From NCBI GenBank assembly GCA_016198805.1, contig JACQHU010000055.1, positions 1 through 16,953 of the forward strand: a DNA stretch of 16,953 bases, read 5' to 3'. The notes under the pieces are model-generated. The model had not been told where the DNA came from and ran no database searches. It saw only the letters and a list, made by a program, of their open reading frames with translations. The position numbers and the translations under genes were made by a program. Source of the DNA: Armatimonadota bacterium (GTDB taxonomy: Bacteria > Sysuimicrobiota > Sysuimicrobiia > Sysuimicrobiales > Humicultoraceae). Below are positions 6,141-13,337 of the stretch, piece by piece. Position 1 is the stretch's first letter, and every line of letters begins with the position of its first letter.

Positions 6141-7538
6141 ATGACCATGACGACGACGACCGGACAGCGGCTCCGGCGCGAGCCGCCGGAGTGGGGGATC
6201 CAGCCCGTGCCGGCGGGGCTGCGGCAGTTGGGGCGATGGGATGTCGGCGCGCTCTGGTTCAACCTGGGCGTCAGCCTGCTGGTGCTGGTGGCCGGGGCGC
6301 TGCTGGTCCCGGGCCTCGGCCTGCGCGAGGCGCTGGCAGCCACCGTCCTGGGAGCGCTGCTGGGCAACCTGCTGCTGGCCCTCGCCGGGTACATCGGAGG
6401 CAGGACCGGCTTGCCGGGGATGGTCCTGCTGCGCGCCTCCATGGGGCTGCGAGGGTCCTACGCGCCGACCTTCCTGAATATCCTCCAGAACATCGGATGG
6501 GGCGCCTTCGAACTCATCATCATCGCCACCGCGGCGCACCAGATCACCGAACGCACCCTGGGGTGGTCGTCGTATCCTGCCTGGGTCGTGGTCTTTGGCG
6601 TGATCTGCACCGTCATGGCGATCGGCGGCCCGCTGGTCGTCGTGCGCCAGTGGATCCGCCGGTACGCCGTCTGGCTGGTGCTGATGTCCACGCTCTACCT
6701 GACCTGGTATGTGCTTGCGCATTTCGACCTGGCGGCGCTCTGGCGGAAGCCGGGCGACGGCAGCCTGTCGTTCTGGCTGGGCGTGGACCTGGTGGTGGCC
6801 ATGCCGATCTCCTGGATTCCGCTGGCCGCCGACTACACGCGCTTTGCCGGCCGGCCGCGCGACGCGTTCTGGGGAACCGGCGTCGGCTACCTGCTCGCGC
6901 ACGTCTGGTTCTATGCGCTGGGGGTGCTCTTTCTGCTGACGCTCCAGGCCAGGGACCTGATCCAGGCCGTCCTGGCTCTCCCGGTGGGTGGGCTGGCATT
7001 GCTCATCCTCCTGGTGGACGAGACCGATGAGGCGTTCGCCAACATCTATTCGACGAGTGTCTCGCTGCAGAACCTGGCCCCGCGAGCCAGGCAGCGCCGG
7101 CTCGCCATTGGCGTGGGGGCCGTCTGCACCGCGCTGGCCGCCTCGATTCCCCTGGCCCAATACGAGAGCTTCCTCTTTCTGATCGGCGCCTTCTTCGTGC
7201 CACTGTTCGGCGTGCTCGCCGCCGACTTCTTCGTCGTGCACCGGCAGCGCTACGATGCCGCGGACCTCGCGGCGGATCGCCCCCGGGGCGTGGTCAAAGG
7301 CGTGAACTGGCGTGCGGTGGTGGTCTGGCTCGTCGGCTTCGTGCTGTACCAGTGGATCGCGCCGACCGGCATTCCCGGCTGGACAGGCACCCTGCGGGGT
7401 CTCTTCGCCGCGGTCGGGCTCCCGTTCCCGCTCAGCGGCGCGATGCCCTGGCTGGGCGCGTCGATCCCCAGCTTCCTGACGGCGTTCGTGCTGTACAGCA
7501 TCGTGGGAAGAGCCGGTCGTCCGGCCCCGTCGTCGTAG
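6141..7538 (+). CDS. cytX: CytX-type NCS1 transporter, probable HMP importer
   Basis: Integral membrane permease of the nucleobase:cation symporter-1 (cytosine/purines) family, 465 residues with roughly twelve hydrophobic segments. Family features are the N-terminal EPPEWGIQPVP before the first helix, TGLPGMVLLRASMGLRGSY, LNILQNIGWGAFEL, and WIPLAADYTRFA. The TPP riboswitch and two adjacent tenA genes point to the CytX group, annotated as importers of hydroxymethylpyrimidine, rather than cytosine or allantoin carriers. The ATG at 6141 has GAGGTGA six bases upstream. It ends nine bases before the convergent winged-helix gene. The substrate is inferred from regulation and neighbours. Confidence 0.9.
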   Translation: MTMTTTTGQRLRREPPEWGIQPVPAGLRQLGRWDVGALWFNLGVSLLVLVAGALLVPGLGLREALAATVLGALLGNLLLALAGYIGGRTGLPGMVLLRASMGLRGSYAPTFLNILQNIGWGAFELIIIATAAHQITERTLGWSSYPAWVVVFGVICTVMAIGGPLVVVRQWIRRYAVWLVLMSTLYLTWYVLAHFDLAALWRKPGDGSLSFWLGVDLVVAMPISWIPLAADYTRFAGRPRDAFWGTGVGYLLAHVWFYALGVLFLLTLQARDLIQAVLALPVGGLALLILLVDETDEAFANIYSTSVSLQNLAPRARQRRLAIGVGAVCTALAASIPLAQYESFLFLIGAFFVPLFGVLAADFFVVHRQRYDAADLAADRPRGVVKGVNWRAVVVWLVGFVLYQWIAPTGIPGWTGTLRGLFAAVGLPFPLSGAMPWLGASIPSFLTAFVLYSIVGRAGRPAPSS

Positions 7539-7547
7539 GAGACGGGA

Positions 7548-8351
7548 TCACTTCCAGAGGCGGCGGATCGTCCATCGCTGGCGGCCATCCACGAGTGCCT
7601 GCGTGAGCCTGCATTGTGTGATCGCCCGGGTGACGAGCCGCGGGTTCCACCCGAAGGTGGCTTCGACGTCAGAGGCCTCGGCGACGCCCACGATCCGCAC
7701 GTATCGGAGGAGCACCTGCGCCGCCGCTTCTTCGGAGGCCAGACGGCCTGCCGCCTTCACCACCTCCGGCATCCACCGGTGGAAGGCGTCCCAGATGAAG
7801 CCGTTCCGCCACTCTTCTTCCTCGGCCACTTTGGCGACCAGAAACCGCTCCTGCAGATCGTCCAGGGCGCGGTGGAAGCGCGTCCCGCTCTCACCTCTGG
7901 GGACGAACTGCCGGCGGAGCGTCCAGGTGGACACCGGGCCCTGGGCCAGGATGAACTCGTAGACGGTCTTGGCCAGCAGGCTCAGACGGCCTTCCCGGTA
8001 GGCCTGCAGGTAGTCGTCGGGCTCGCCGACATTGCCGGAGAGGGCATAGAATGCCGGCAGCATCGTTAGCGAGATATAGGACGGTTTGCGCCGGATGACT
8101 TTCCCGTAATGGACGCGGCGGGCGGTCGCCAGTTCCTCTTTCCACTGCCAGGCCCACGACCACATGCGGTCGATGCTGCTGGTCGCCAGCACGTCGAACA
8201 GGCCCGGCAGTTGGCCCGGGCCGCTGGTGAATGCATAACAGAAACCGAGGGCGTCGATGAAGCGCAGGGCCGCTCGGGCGGTCCGGACGCGATGCGGCCG
8301 GATCACCGCGCGGCGGTACCGGCTGATCTGTGCCGGTGAGATGGTGAGCAT
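7548..8351 (-). CDS. Winged-helix DNA-binding protein, AlkZ/YcaQ-like
   Basis: About 267 residues. The N-terminal segment TISPAQISRYRRAVI with following helices, the central WSWAWQWKEELATARRVHYG and the C-terminal winged-helix-like EATFGWNPRLVTRAITQCRL with DGRQRWTIRRLW resemble winged-helix proteins related to AlkZ/YcaQ DNA glycosylases, which unhook interstrand crosslinks. A definite QxD/QxQ glycosylase motif could not be placed, so enzymatic activity is uncertain and it could be a non-catalytic relative. I chose ATG 8351, preceded by GGAGGGGG; the reading frame continues upstream but with arginine/proline-rich, non-coding-like sequence. It is convergent with cytX and divergent from the peptidase operon. 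Function is unknown with moderate family confidence. Confidence 0.6.
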   Translation of the reverse strand: MLTISPAQISRYRRAVIRPHRVRTARAALRFIDALGFCYAFTSGPGQLPGLFDVLATSSIDRMWSWAWQWKEELATARRVHYGKVIRRKPSYISLTMLPAFYALSGNVGEPDDYLQAYREGRLSLLAKTVYEFILAQGPVSTWTLRRQFVPRGESGTRFHRALDDLQERFLVAKVAEEEEWRNGFIWDAFHRWMPEVVKAAGRLASEEAAAQVLLRYVRIVGVAEASDVEATFGWNPRLVTRAITQCRLTQALVDGRQRWTIRRLWK

Positions 8352-8619
8352 CCCCCTCCGGATACGTGACGCGCGGGTGCGGTTCCTCGGTGCGCCTGGC
8401 GGCGGGCTGGATGGCGTACCAGGCCGCCCGGGCCTCACCGACGCGAACGTTGATGAGGCCAACCTTTGAAGACGTTGGTGGAGGCCGAATCTCCGTGAGC
8501 GGAGGGCAGGGGCGGGCGGCCAGAGACGTCGGCAGGTGCGGCTCGCCGCCGACACGAATTCAACCGGGCCGCAGCGGTCCCGCGTTGCCTCGGGCCTTTG
8601 CGTGTCAGGGAGTGATCGC
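8352..8619. other. Divergent intergenic region, no gene seen
   Basis: These 268 bp separate the divergent winged-helix and M16 peptidase starts. No convincing promoter pair was found on either strand. It contains an imperfect direct repeat: ACGTTGATGAGGCC (8447-8460) and ACGTTGGTGGAGGCC (8472-8486), start points 25 bp apart. Between them CCAAC (8459-8463) is the inverted match of GTTGG (8474-8478). It may be a regulator site shared by both genes. Reading frames crossing the region have arginine-rich, non-coding-like composition. Confidence 0.35.
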
Positions 8620-9921
8620 ATGGAGGACGTGTACAGATCGACATTACCCAATGGGCTGACCGTCCTCATCCAGGAATCTCATAGCGCGCCGGTCGCCACG
8701 TTCTGGGTGTGGTACCGGGTCGGGAGCCGCAACGAGCCGCCGGGCCGGACGGGCGTCTCCCACTGGGTGGAACACATGCTGTTCAAAGGCACGCCGACCC
8801 ACCCCGCCGGCGCGCTGACGCGCCTGGTCGAGCGGCTCGGCGGCCGGTGGAACGCGTTCACGTGGAAGGACTACACGGCCTACTTCGAGATCCTGCCGGC
8901 CGAGCATCTTGAGGTGGCGATTCGCCTGGAGGCCGACCGGATGATCAACACCCGGTTCGAGCCTGAGGTGGTGGCCAGCGAGCGGACGGTGATCATCTCC
9001 GAGCGCGAGGGGCAGGAGAATTTCCCCGTCTACCATCTCCGCGAGGAGGTGGACGCGCTCGCCTTCAAGACCCATCCCTACCGGCAACCCGTCATCGGGT
9101 GGAAGAGCGACCTGTGGGCGATCTCGCGGGACGACCTCGAACAGCACTACCGCACGTACTACCATCCATCCAACGCCGTCGCGATCGCCATCGGGGACTT
9201 GGAGACGTCCCACATCGCGGCGGCCATCGATGACGCATTTGGGGGCATCCCGGCCGGCGGCTCTATCCCCGGCGTTCGATCGGTCGAGCCTGAGCAGGAG
9301 GGCGAGCGGCGGGTGGTACTCCGGCGGCCCGGCGGCGGCGCCGCGTACCTGCAGATGGCCTTCCACGTGCCTGCGGCCGGCCACCCCGACCTGCCCGCGC
9401 TGATGGTCCTGGATGGGGTTCTCTCAGGGTTTCAGGGTGTGCTCCCGTTCGACGGGGGCGGCGGTGGTCGGAGCAGCCGCCTCTACCGGGGGCTGGTTGA
9501 CCGCGGCCTGGCGGCCGAAGTGGGGTCCGGGGTGACCCCGAGCATCGATCCCACCCTGCTTCGGATCGGCGCCACGGTCCGCAGCGGTGTCGAGGTGGCC
9601 GCGGTCGAAGCGGCGCTGAACGCGGAGGTCGCCCGGCTGCACGATGCGCCGGTCACGTCCGACGAGCTGGCGCGGGTCAAGCGCCAGGCGCAGGCGCAGT
9701 TCGTCTACCTCCGCGACGGCGTGTTCCGGCGGGCGATGGCGTTGGGCGCCTTTGCCGTTGTCGACCGGCCGCAGACCCTCTACGCGCTGGCCGAGGGGAT
9801 CGAGCGCACCACCGCGGAGGACGTGATGAGGGTGGCCCGCACCTGCCTGACAGATCGGCGTCGGACCGTCGGGTGGTACCTCCCCGAAGGGAGCCGCCAG
9901 CAGGAGGGAACGCCCTCGTGA
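8620..9921 (+). CDS. M16-family zinc peptidase, catalytic subunit
   Basis: Zinc metallopeptidase of the M16B (PqqL/processing-peptidase-like) group, 433 residues. The inverted zinc motif HxxEH is intact as HWVEH (48-52), with a third ligand likely at E128 in the ISEREGQEN segment. The remaining family landmarks are PHPY-like HPYRQPVIGW, YYHPSNAVAIAIGD and the later GGGRSSRLYRGLVDRGLA. A glycine-rich stretch (FDGGGGGR) precedes the SSRLYR motif. No signal peptide is apparent, so it is probably cytoplasmic. The ATG at 8620 has AGGGAG seven bases upstream. It overlaps the next gene, a motif-less M16 partner, by GTGA. M16B enzymes commonly work as a heterodimer of active and inactive subunits. 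The substrate peptide is unknown. Confidence 0.92.
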   Translation: MEDVYRSTLPNGLTVLIQESHSAPVATFWVWYRVGSRNEPPGRTGVSHWVEHMLFKGTPTHPAGALTRLVERLGGRWNAFTWKDYTAYFEILPAEHLEVAIRLEADRMINTRFEPEVVASERTVIISEREGQENFPVYHLREEVDALAFKTHPYRQPVIGWKSDLWAISRDDLEQHYRTYYHPSNAVAIAIGDLETSHIAAAIDDAFGGIPAGGSIPGVRSVEPEQEGERRVVLRRPGGGAAYLQMAFHVPAAGHPDLPALMVLDGVLSGFQGVLPFDGGGGGRSSRLYRGLVDRGLAAEVGSGVTPSIDPTLLRIGATVRSGVEVAAVEAALNAEVARLHDAPVTSDELARVKRQAQAQFVYLRDGVFRRAMALGAFAVVDRPQTLYALAEGIERTTAEDVMRVARTCLTDRRRTVGWYLPEGSRQQEGTPS

Positions 9922-11183
9922 GCGCGATCACTGCGGCCACCGTCACACAGACCATGCTCGACAACGGCCTGACGCTTCTGGTGAAACCCGCGCCCGGGGT
10001 CGGTGCCGTCGCCATCCACGGGTACGTCAAGGCGGCGGCGGTCTTCGACGCGGGCCGGCCGGGACACGCCCGGTTCGTGGGCTCGACGTTGATCCATGGG
10101 ACGCGCCGCCGCACCGCCTGGCAGATCGCGGACGCCCTGGACGCGATAGGCGCCAGCCTGATCGTTGCGCCCGGGTTGGAGGTCACCTCGGTGACGGCGA
10201 GGGCGCTGGCTGACGACCTGCCTGCCCTGCTGGACATCCAGGGTGAGGTCCTGCAGGAGCCCGCGTTTCCACCGGACGAGGTGGAGAAGGTGCGGGGCCA
10301 GCTCATCACGTCAGTACGCGTCAACGCCCTCGATACGCGGTACGTCGCCGAGCGGCTCTTCCGCCAGCTCGCCTATCCGGACGGGCACCCCCATCAGCAG
10401 CCGCCTGACGGAGACGAAACGGTCCTGGCCCGGCTCGGCGCCGACGACCTGCGCACCTTCCACGCCAGGTACTTCCGCCCGGAGGCGACGCTGTTCGCCG
10501 TGGTGGGTGACCTGGATGCCTCCAGGGTCATCGACCTGGTCGTTGAACGGTTCGGGAACTGGCCGTCCGCGGGAGCCTGGTCGTGGCCGGCCTTCGCCGC
10601 GCCGGCGGCGGGGGAGGCGCCCAGGCGTGTTGAGCAGGTTGTGCCCGGCAAGTCCCAGGCGGATCTCGTGCTCGGCGCGCCGGGGATCGGCCGGAGTGAT
10701 CCCGACTACTACGCCACCATGATGGCCAATCTGCTGCTGGGGCAACTCGGGATGTATGGACGCATCGGCGAGAACGTCCGCGAGCGGCAGGGCATGGCCT
10801 ACTACGCGTTCAGTGACCTCCGTGCCGGGCTGCTGGCGGGGCCATGGTGGGTGCGCGCCGGAGTCAACCCGACCAACCTGGACCGGGCTGTTGCCGCCAT
10901 CGTCGAAGAGATCCGCAGGCTGCAGCGCGAGGGGCCCATCCCTGACGAGCTGGCCGACGCCCGGCGGTTCCTGATCGGCTCCCTGGCCGTCCGCCAGGAG
11001 ACGACGCAGGGGATGGCGCAGCTGCTGGCTGACATCGAACTCTTCGGGCTCGGGCTCGACTACCTGGAGCGGTATCCGTCGATCATCGAAGGCATCTCGC
11101 ATGACCAGATTGTGGCCGCGGTCCGCCGGTTTCCGCTGGAGGCGTACGCGCTGGCCATCGCCACACCGGAGCGCGCCGGCTGA
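9918..11183 (+). CDS. M16-family peptidase partner lacking the zinc motif
   Basis: Second M16 protein, 421 residues. Where HxxEH should be, it reads ARFVGSTLIHGT, so it cannot bind zinc in the usual way. The C-terminal half retains the glycine loop and ENVRERQGMAYYAFSDL, a segment that in M16B non-catalytic subunits supplies the Arg/Tyr pair holding the substrate in the partner's active site. Start is GTG 9918, overlapping the catalytic gene's stop, with AGGAGG ten bases upstream. It is followed with one-base overlap by the F420 reductase gene. It most likely forms a heterodimer with the upstream enzyme; this is family-based inference. Confidence 0.9.
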   Translation: MSAITAATVTQTMLDNGLTLLVKPAPGVGAVAIHGYVKAAAVFDAGRPGHARFVGSTLIHGTRRRTAWQIADALDAIGASLIVAPGLEVTSVTARALADDLPALLDIQGEVLQEPAFPPDEVEKVRGQLITSVRVNALDTRYVAERLFRQLAYPDGHPHQQPPDGDETVLARLGADDLRTFHARYFRPEATLFAVVGDLDASRVIDLVVERFGNWPSAGAWSWPAFAAPAAGEAPRRVEQVVPGKSQADLVLGAPGIGRSDPDYYATMMANLLLGQLGMYGRIGENVRERQGMAYYAFSDLRAGLLAGPWWVRAGVNPTNLDRAVAAIVEEIRRLQREGPIPDELADARRFLIGSLAVRQETTQGMAQLLADIELFGLGLDYLERYPSIIEGISHDQIVAAVRRFPLEAYALAIATPERAG

Positions 11184-11830
11184 TGCGCATCGCCATCCTC
11201 GGGGGGACCGGCGACCTCGGCCGGGGACTGGCCGTCAGGTTCTGCGCGGCCGGACACGAGGTCATCATCGGATCGAGAGATCCGTCCCGCGGGACGGCCG
11301 TGGCGGCGCGGCTCAACCTCTCGAACGCGACCGGCGCCGCCAACGCCGGGGCTGCGCGGGAGGCGGATCTCGTGATCCTGGCCTGCCCGCACGAAGGGCA
11401 CGGGACATTCGTGCGGGACATGGCCCCGGTGCTCGCCGGCAAGATCGTGGTGGACGCCACCGTACCGCTGGGTCCCGGATTCACGTTCGCGCCGCCGCCA
11501 GAGGGGTCCGACGCCGCAGAAACGCAGGCGCTGGTGCCCGACGCGCGGGTCGTCGCGGCGTTCCACACGATGGCGGCGCGGCTGCTCGCGGACCGCGCGC
11601 GCCCCCTGGACCAGGATGTCCTGGTCTGCGGAGACGACCCGGAGGGCAGGGCCACGGTGATCGACCTCATCGCGTCGATCGGCGCCCGCGGGGTGGACGC
11701 CGGCGGGCTGGCAGCCGCCGCCACGGTCGAGGCCCTGGCCGTCCTCGTGGTCGGCCTCAACGTGCGCTACCGGAGGCGCGACCTCGGCATCCGGATCGCG
11801 CACCTCCCACCCGACGCCCGTCCGCGATGA
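11183..11830 (+). CDS. npdG: NADPH:F420 oxidoreductase (NpdG-like)
   Basis: Reduced-F420:NADP+ oxidoreductase-like protein, 215 residues, which moves hydride between coenzyme F420 and NADP(H). The N-terminal Rossmann loop is ILGGTGDLGRGLA (residues 4-16), and the second strand ends in IGSRDPSRG, where Ser-Arg favours NADP over NAD. AREADLVILACPHEGH and GKIVVDATVPLG follow the family pattern, and VVAAFHTMAARLL occupies the position of the F420-binding segment. TGATG gives a one-base overlap with the peptidase stop, and the end overlaps cofE as ATGA. The adjacent F420 ligase strengthens assignment to F420 chemistry rather than a generic NADP reductase. Confidence 0.87.
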   Translation: MRIAILGGTGDLGRGLAVRFCAAGHEVIIGSRDPSRGTAVAARLNLSNATGAANAGAAREADLVILACPHEGHGTFVRDMAPVLAGKIVVDATVPLGPGFTFAPPPEGSDAAETQALVPDARVVAAFHTMAARLLADRARPLDQDVLVCGDDPEGRATVIDLIASIGARGVDAGGLAAAATVEALAVLVVGLNVRYRRRDLGIRIAHLPPDARPR

Positions 11831-12582
11831 AGGCGGTCCTGGCGTGGGCCCCCGAACCGTTCCCGGAGATCCGTCCGGGCGACGACCTGGTTGGGGCCAT
11901 CGTGGCGGCGCTGCGGGAAGCGGGACTGGCGCCGCAGCCAGGCGACATCGTCGTCGTAGCGCACAAGGTCGTCTCGAAGGCGGAAGGGAGCGTCGTCGAT
12001 CTTGGGGACGTGGTCCCGACCGCGGAGGCGCTGGCCCTGGCGGACGAAGCCCGGAAGGATCCACGCCTCGTGGAAGTCATCCTGCGGGAGTCCCGGGCCG
12101 TCCGCCGGGTGCGCCCGGGGCTGATCATCGCCGAGCACCGGCTGGGATTCGTCTGTGCCAACGCCGGGGTGGATCACTCCAACGTCGGGCTGGGGGACGA
12201 TGTGGTGGCGCTGCTGCCCCGTGATCCCGATGCGTCCGCGGCGCGCATCCAGGCGGGGCTCCGGCAGGCGTTCGGGGTCGACCTCGCGGTGATCGTCAAC
12301 GACAGCCACGGCCGGCCGTTCCGGCAGGGGACGATTGGCGCCGCCATCGGCGCCGCGGGCCTGCGGGTGGTCCGGTCATACATCGGCGAGGAAGACCGCT
12401 ACGGGTACGTCCTGAGGGTGTCGGTCGAGGCTGTGGCGGATGAGTGCGCGGCGCTGGCGAATCTTCTGCAGGGGCAGGCGGCGGAAGGCACGCCGGTGGT
12501 GCTGATCCGGGGACTGGACCACCCGGGGAGCGCGAAGGCTGCCGACCTGGTCAGGCCGGAAGAGGAGGACCTGTTCCGATAA
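11827..12582 (+). CDS. cofE: Coenzyme F420-0:L-glutamate ligase
   Basis: GTP-dependent gamma-glutamyl ligase that adds glutamate residues to F420-0 in coenzyme F420 maturation, 251 residues, the length of stand-alone CofE rather than the fused FbiB. Family segments include GDIVVVAHKVVSKAEGSVV (39-57), FVCANAGVDHSNVG (108-121) and NDSHGRPFRQGTIGAAIGAAG (starting at 158). D116 and D159 are likely metal ligands. ATGA overlaps the npdG stop. It ends the operon about 50 bp before the toxin-antitoxin gene pair. Other F420 biosynthesis genes (cofC, cofD, cofG/H) are not in the window. Confidence 0.92.
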   Translation: MKAVLAWAPEPFPEIRPGDDLVGAIVAALREAGLAPQPGDIVVVAHKVVSKAEGSVVDLGDVVPTAEALALADEARKDPRLVEVILRESRAVRRVRPGLIIAEHRLGFVCANAGVDHSNVGLGDDVVALLPRDPDASAARIQAGLRQAFGVDLAVIVNDSHGRPFRQGTIGAAIGAAGLRVVRSYIGEEDRYGYVLRVSVEAVADECAALANLLQGQAAEGTPVVLIRGLDHPGSAKAADLVRPEEEDLFR

Positions 12583-12592
12583 GGATAGGCTT

Positions 12593-12614
12593 ATGCTATA
12601 GTAAATGCTATAAT
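12593..12614 (+). promoter_or_regulatory. AT-rich promoter with 8-bp direct repeat
   Basis: TATAAT at 12609-12614 is a perfect -10 box; the matching -35 region (about 12586-12591) is poor. ATGCTATA occurs twice, at 12593-12600 and 12605-12612, with starts 12 bp apart. The second copy overlaps the -10 box. This AT-rich patch stands out in GC-rich surroundings. It is well placed to be the autorepression operator of the downstream Xre antitoxin, whose start lies about 20 bases after the -10. Confidence 0.6.
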
Positions 12615-12634
12615 GGGTGAGGGGCCGAGGGACG

Positions 12635-12919
12635 ATGGCAACAGACGTGAGATCCCTGCGAGAGAAGCTGGGCTGGTCTCAGGAAAGGCTCGCGAGAGAA
12701 CTCGGTGTCAGTTTCAGCACCATCAGCCGGTGGGAGCGAGGCCAGGGCGAACCTTCGCCGATGGCGGAGAAGCTCCTCCAAGAGCTGAGCCGTCGCGTCG
12801 CGGCCGAATCCTGGCCGACCGCGGATCAGATCGACATCTCTCCCATTGTTGGACTGTTCAAGGGCCCCCGGGACCTGTCGACGCGCCATCACCACTACCT
12901 CGATCCGGATGCTCGCTGA
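12635..12919 (+). CDS. Xre-family helix-turn-helix antitoxin
   Basis: Small DNA-binding protein of 94 residues. An Xre/Cro HTH is clear at residues 6-52: RSLREKLGWSQERLARELGV, SFSTISRWERGQGEPS. The remaining tail (about 60-94), ending in HHHYLDPDAR, would contact the toxin. The ATG at 12635 has GAGGGA immediately upstream; a GTG at 12617 in the same frame is possible but would sit almost at the predicted transcription start. It overlaps the PIN toxin gene by eleven bases. It probably autorepresses at the ATGCTATA repeats. Xre antitoxins are more often paired with RES or HipA toxins, so pairing with PIN is less usual. Confidence 0.82.
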   Translation: MATDVRSLREKLGWSQERLARELGVSFSTISRWERGQGEPSPMAEKLLQELSRRVAAESWPTADQIDISPIVGLFKGPRDLSTRHHHYLDPDAR

Positions 12920-13337
12920 ATCTCACCGTGTCCTCGTTGACGCCAGTGGATTCGCGGCGCTGGCCAACGAAGACGACTCCAATCACCGTGTGGCGCGTGC
13001 CATCTGGGATCGCTTGCACTGGGAACACCTGGCACCCTTCACGACGAACTTCATCGTGGCCGAGACGCACGCGCTCCTCCTGACCAGAGCCGGCCATTCC
13101 GTGGCGCGTCGTTGGCTGCGGTTAGTTCCCGTGCCTGAGACGTGGGTCACCGAGGAAGACTATGCACGGGGAAGGCAGATCATCGAAGCCCATCGGGACA
13201 AGTCGTACTCGCTGACGGATGCCGTCTCGTTTGCCGTGATGGAGCGCCTCAGCACCCGGCTTGCCTTCTCGTTCGACGAGCATTTCAGCCAATACGGACT
13301 TCACCGACTGCAACCCCGAGGAGACGAATCACCGTGA
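12909..13337 (+). CDS. PIN-domain toxin (second toxin-antitoxin pair)
   Basis: Predicted PIN ribonuclease of 142 residues. The acidic set is D11 (VLVDASGFAAL), E52 (IVAETHALLL), D104 (YSLTDAVSFAVM) and D123 (FSFDEHF). The (S)LTDAVSFAVM stretch is typical of PIN proteins of this group. ATG 12909 lies within the 3' end of the antitoxin gene, giving an 11-base overlap, and the GATCCGG before it is a weak ribosome-binding site, so translation is probably coupled. The stop overlaps the enolase-superfamily gene start as GTGA, which places a metabolic gene in the same transcript. It is not obviously similar to the first PIN toxin outside the motifs. Confidence 0.85.
   Translation: MLAESHRVLVDASGFAALANEDDSNHRVARAIWDRLHWEHLAPFTTNFIVAETHALLLTRAGHSVARRWLRLVPVPETWVTEEDYARGRQIIEAHRDKSYSLTDAVSFAVMERLSTRLAFSFDEHFSQYGLHRLQPRGDESP

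Noticed and set aside
5135..6442. A 435-codon open frame on the minus strand
   Set aside because: It spans the complement of the second TenA gene, the riboswitch and the start of cytX. It would require the structured RNA leader to be coding on the other strand and shows no family motif.
5844..7241. A 465-codon open frame on the minus strand across the riboswitch and cytX
   Set aside because: It is antisense to a clear membrane transporter, and its sequence is rich in Gln, His, Arg and Pro, as expected from the complement of GC-rich coding DNA.
9918..11183. Second M16 protein as a decayed pseudogene because the zinc motif is missing
   Set aside because: The frame is intact at full length, the C-terminal RERQGMAYYAFS segment is conserved, and loss of HxxEH in the second gene of an M16B pair is a normal, functional arrangement.
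12583..12634. A terminator after cofE
   Set aside because: The 52-bp gap has an AT-rich promoter-like patch but no GC stem followed by a T-run, so no terminator is called; read-through into the toxin-antitoxin genes remains possible.
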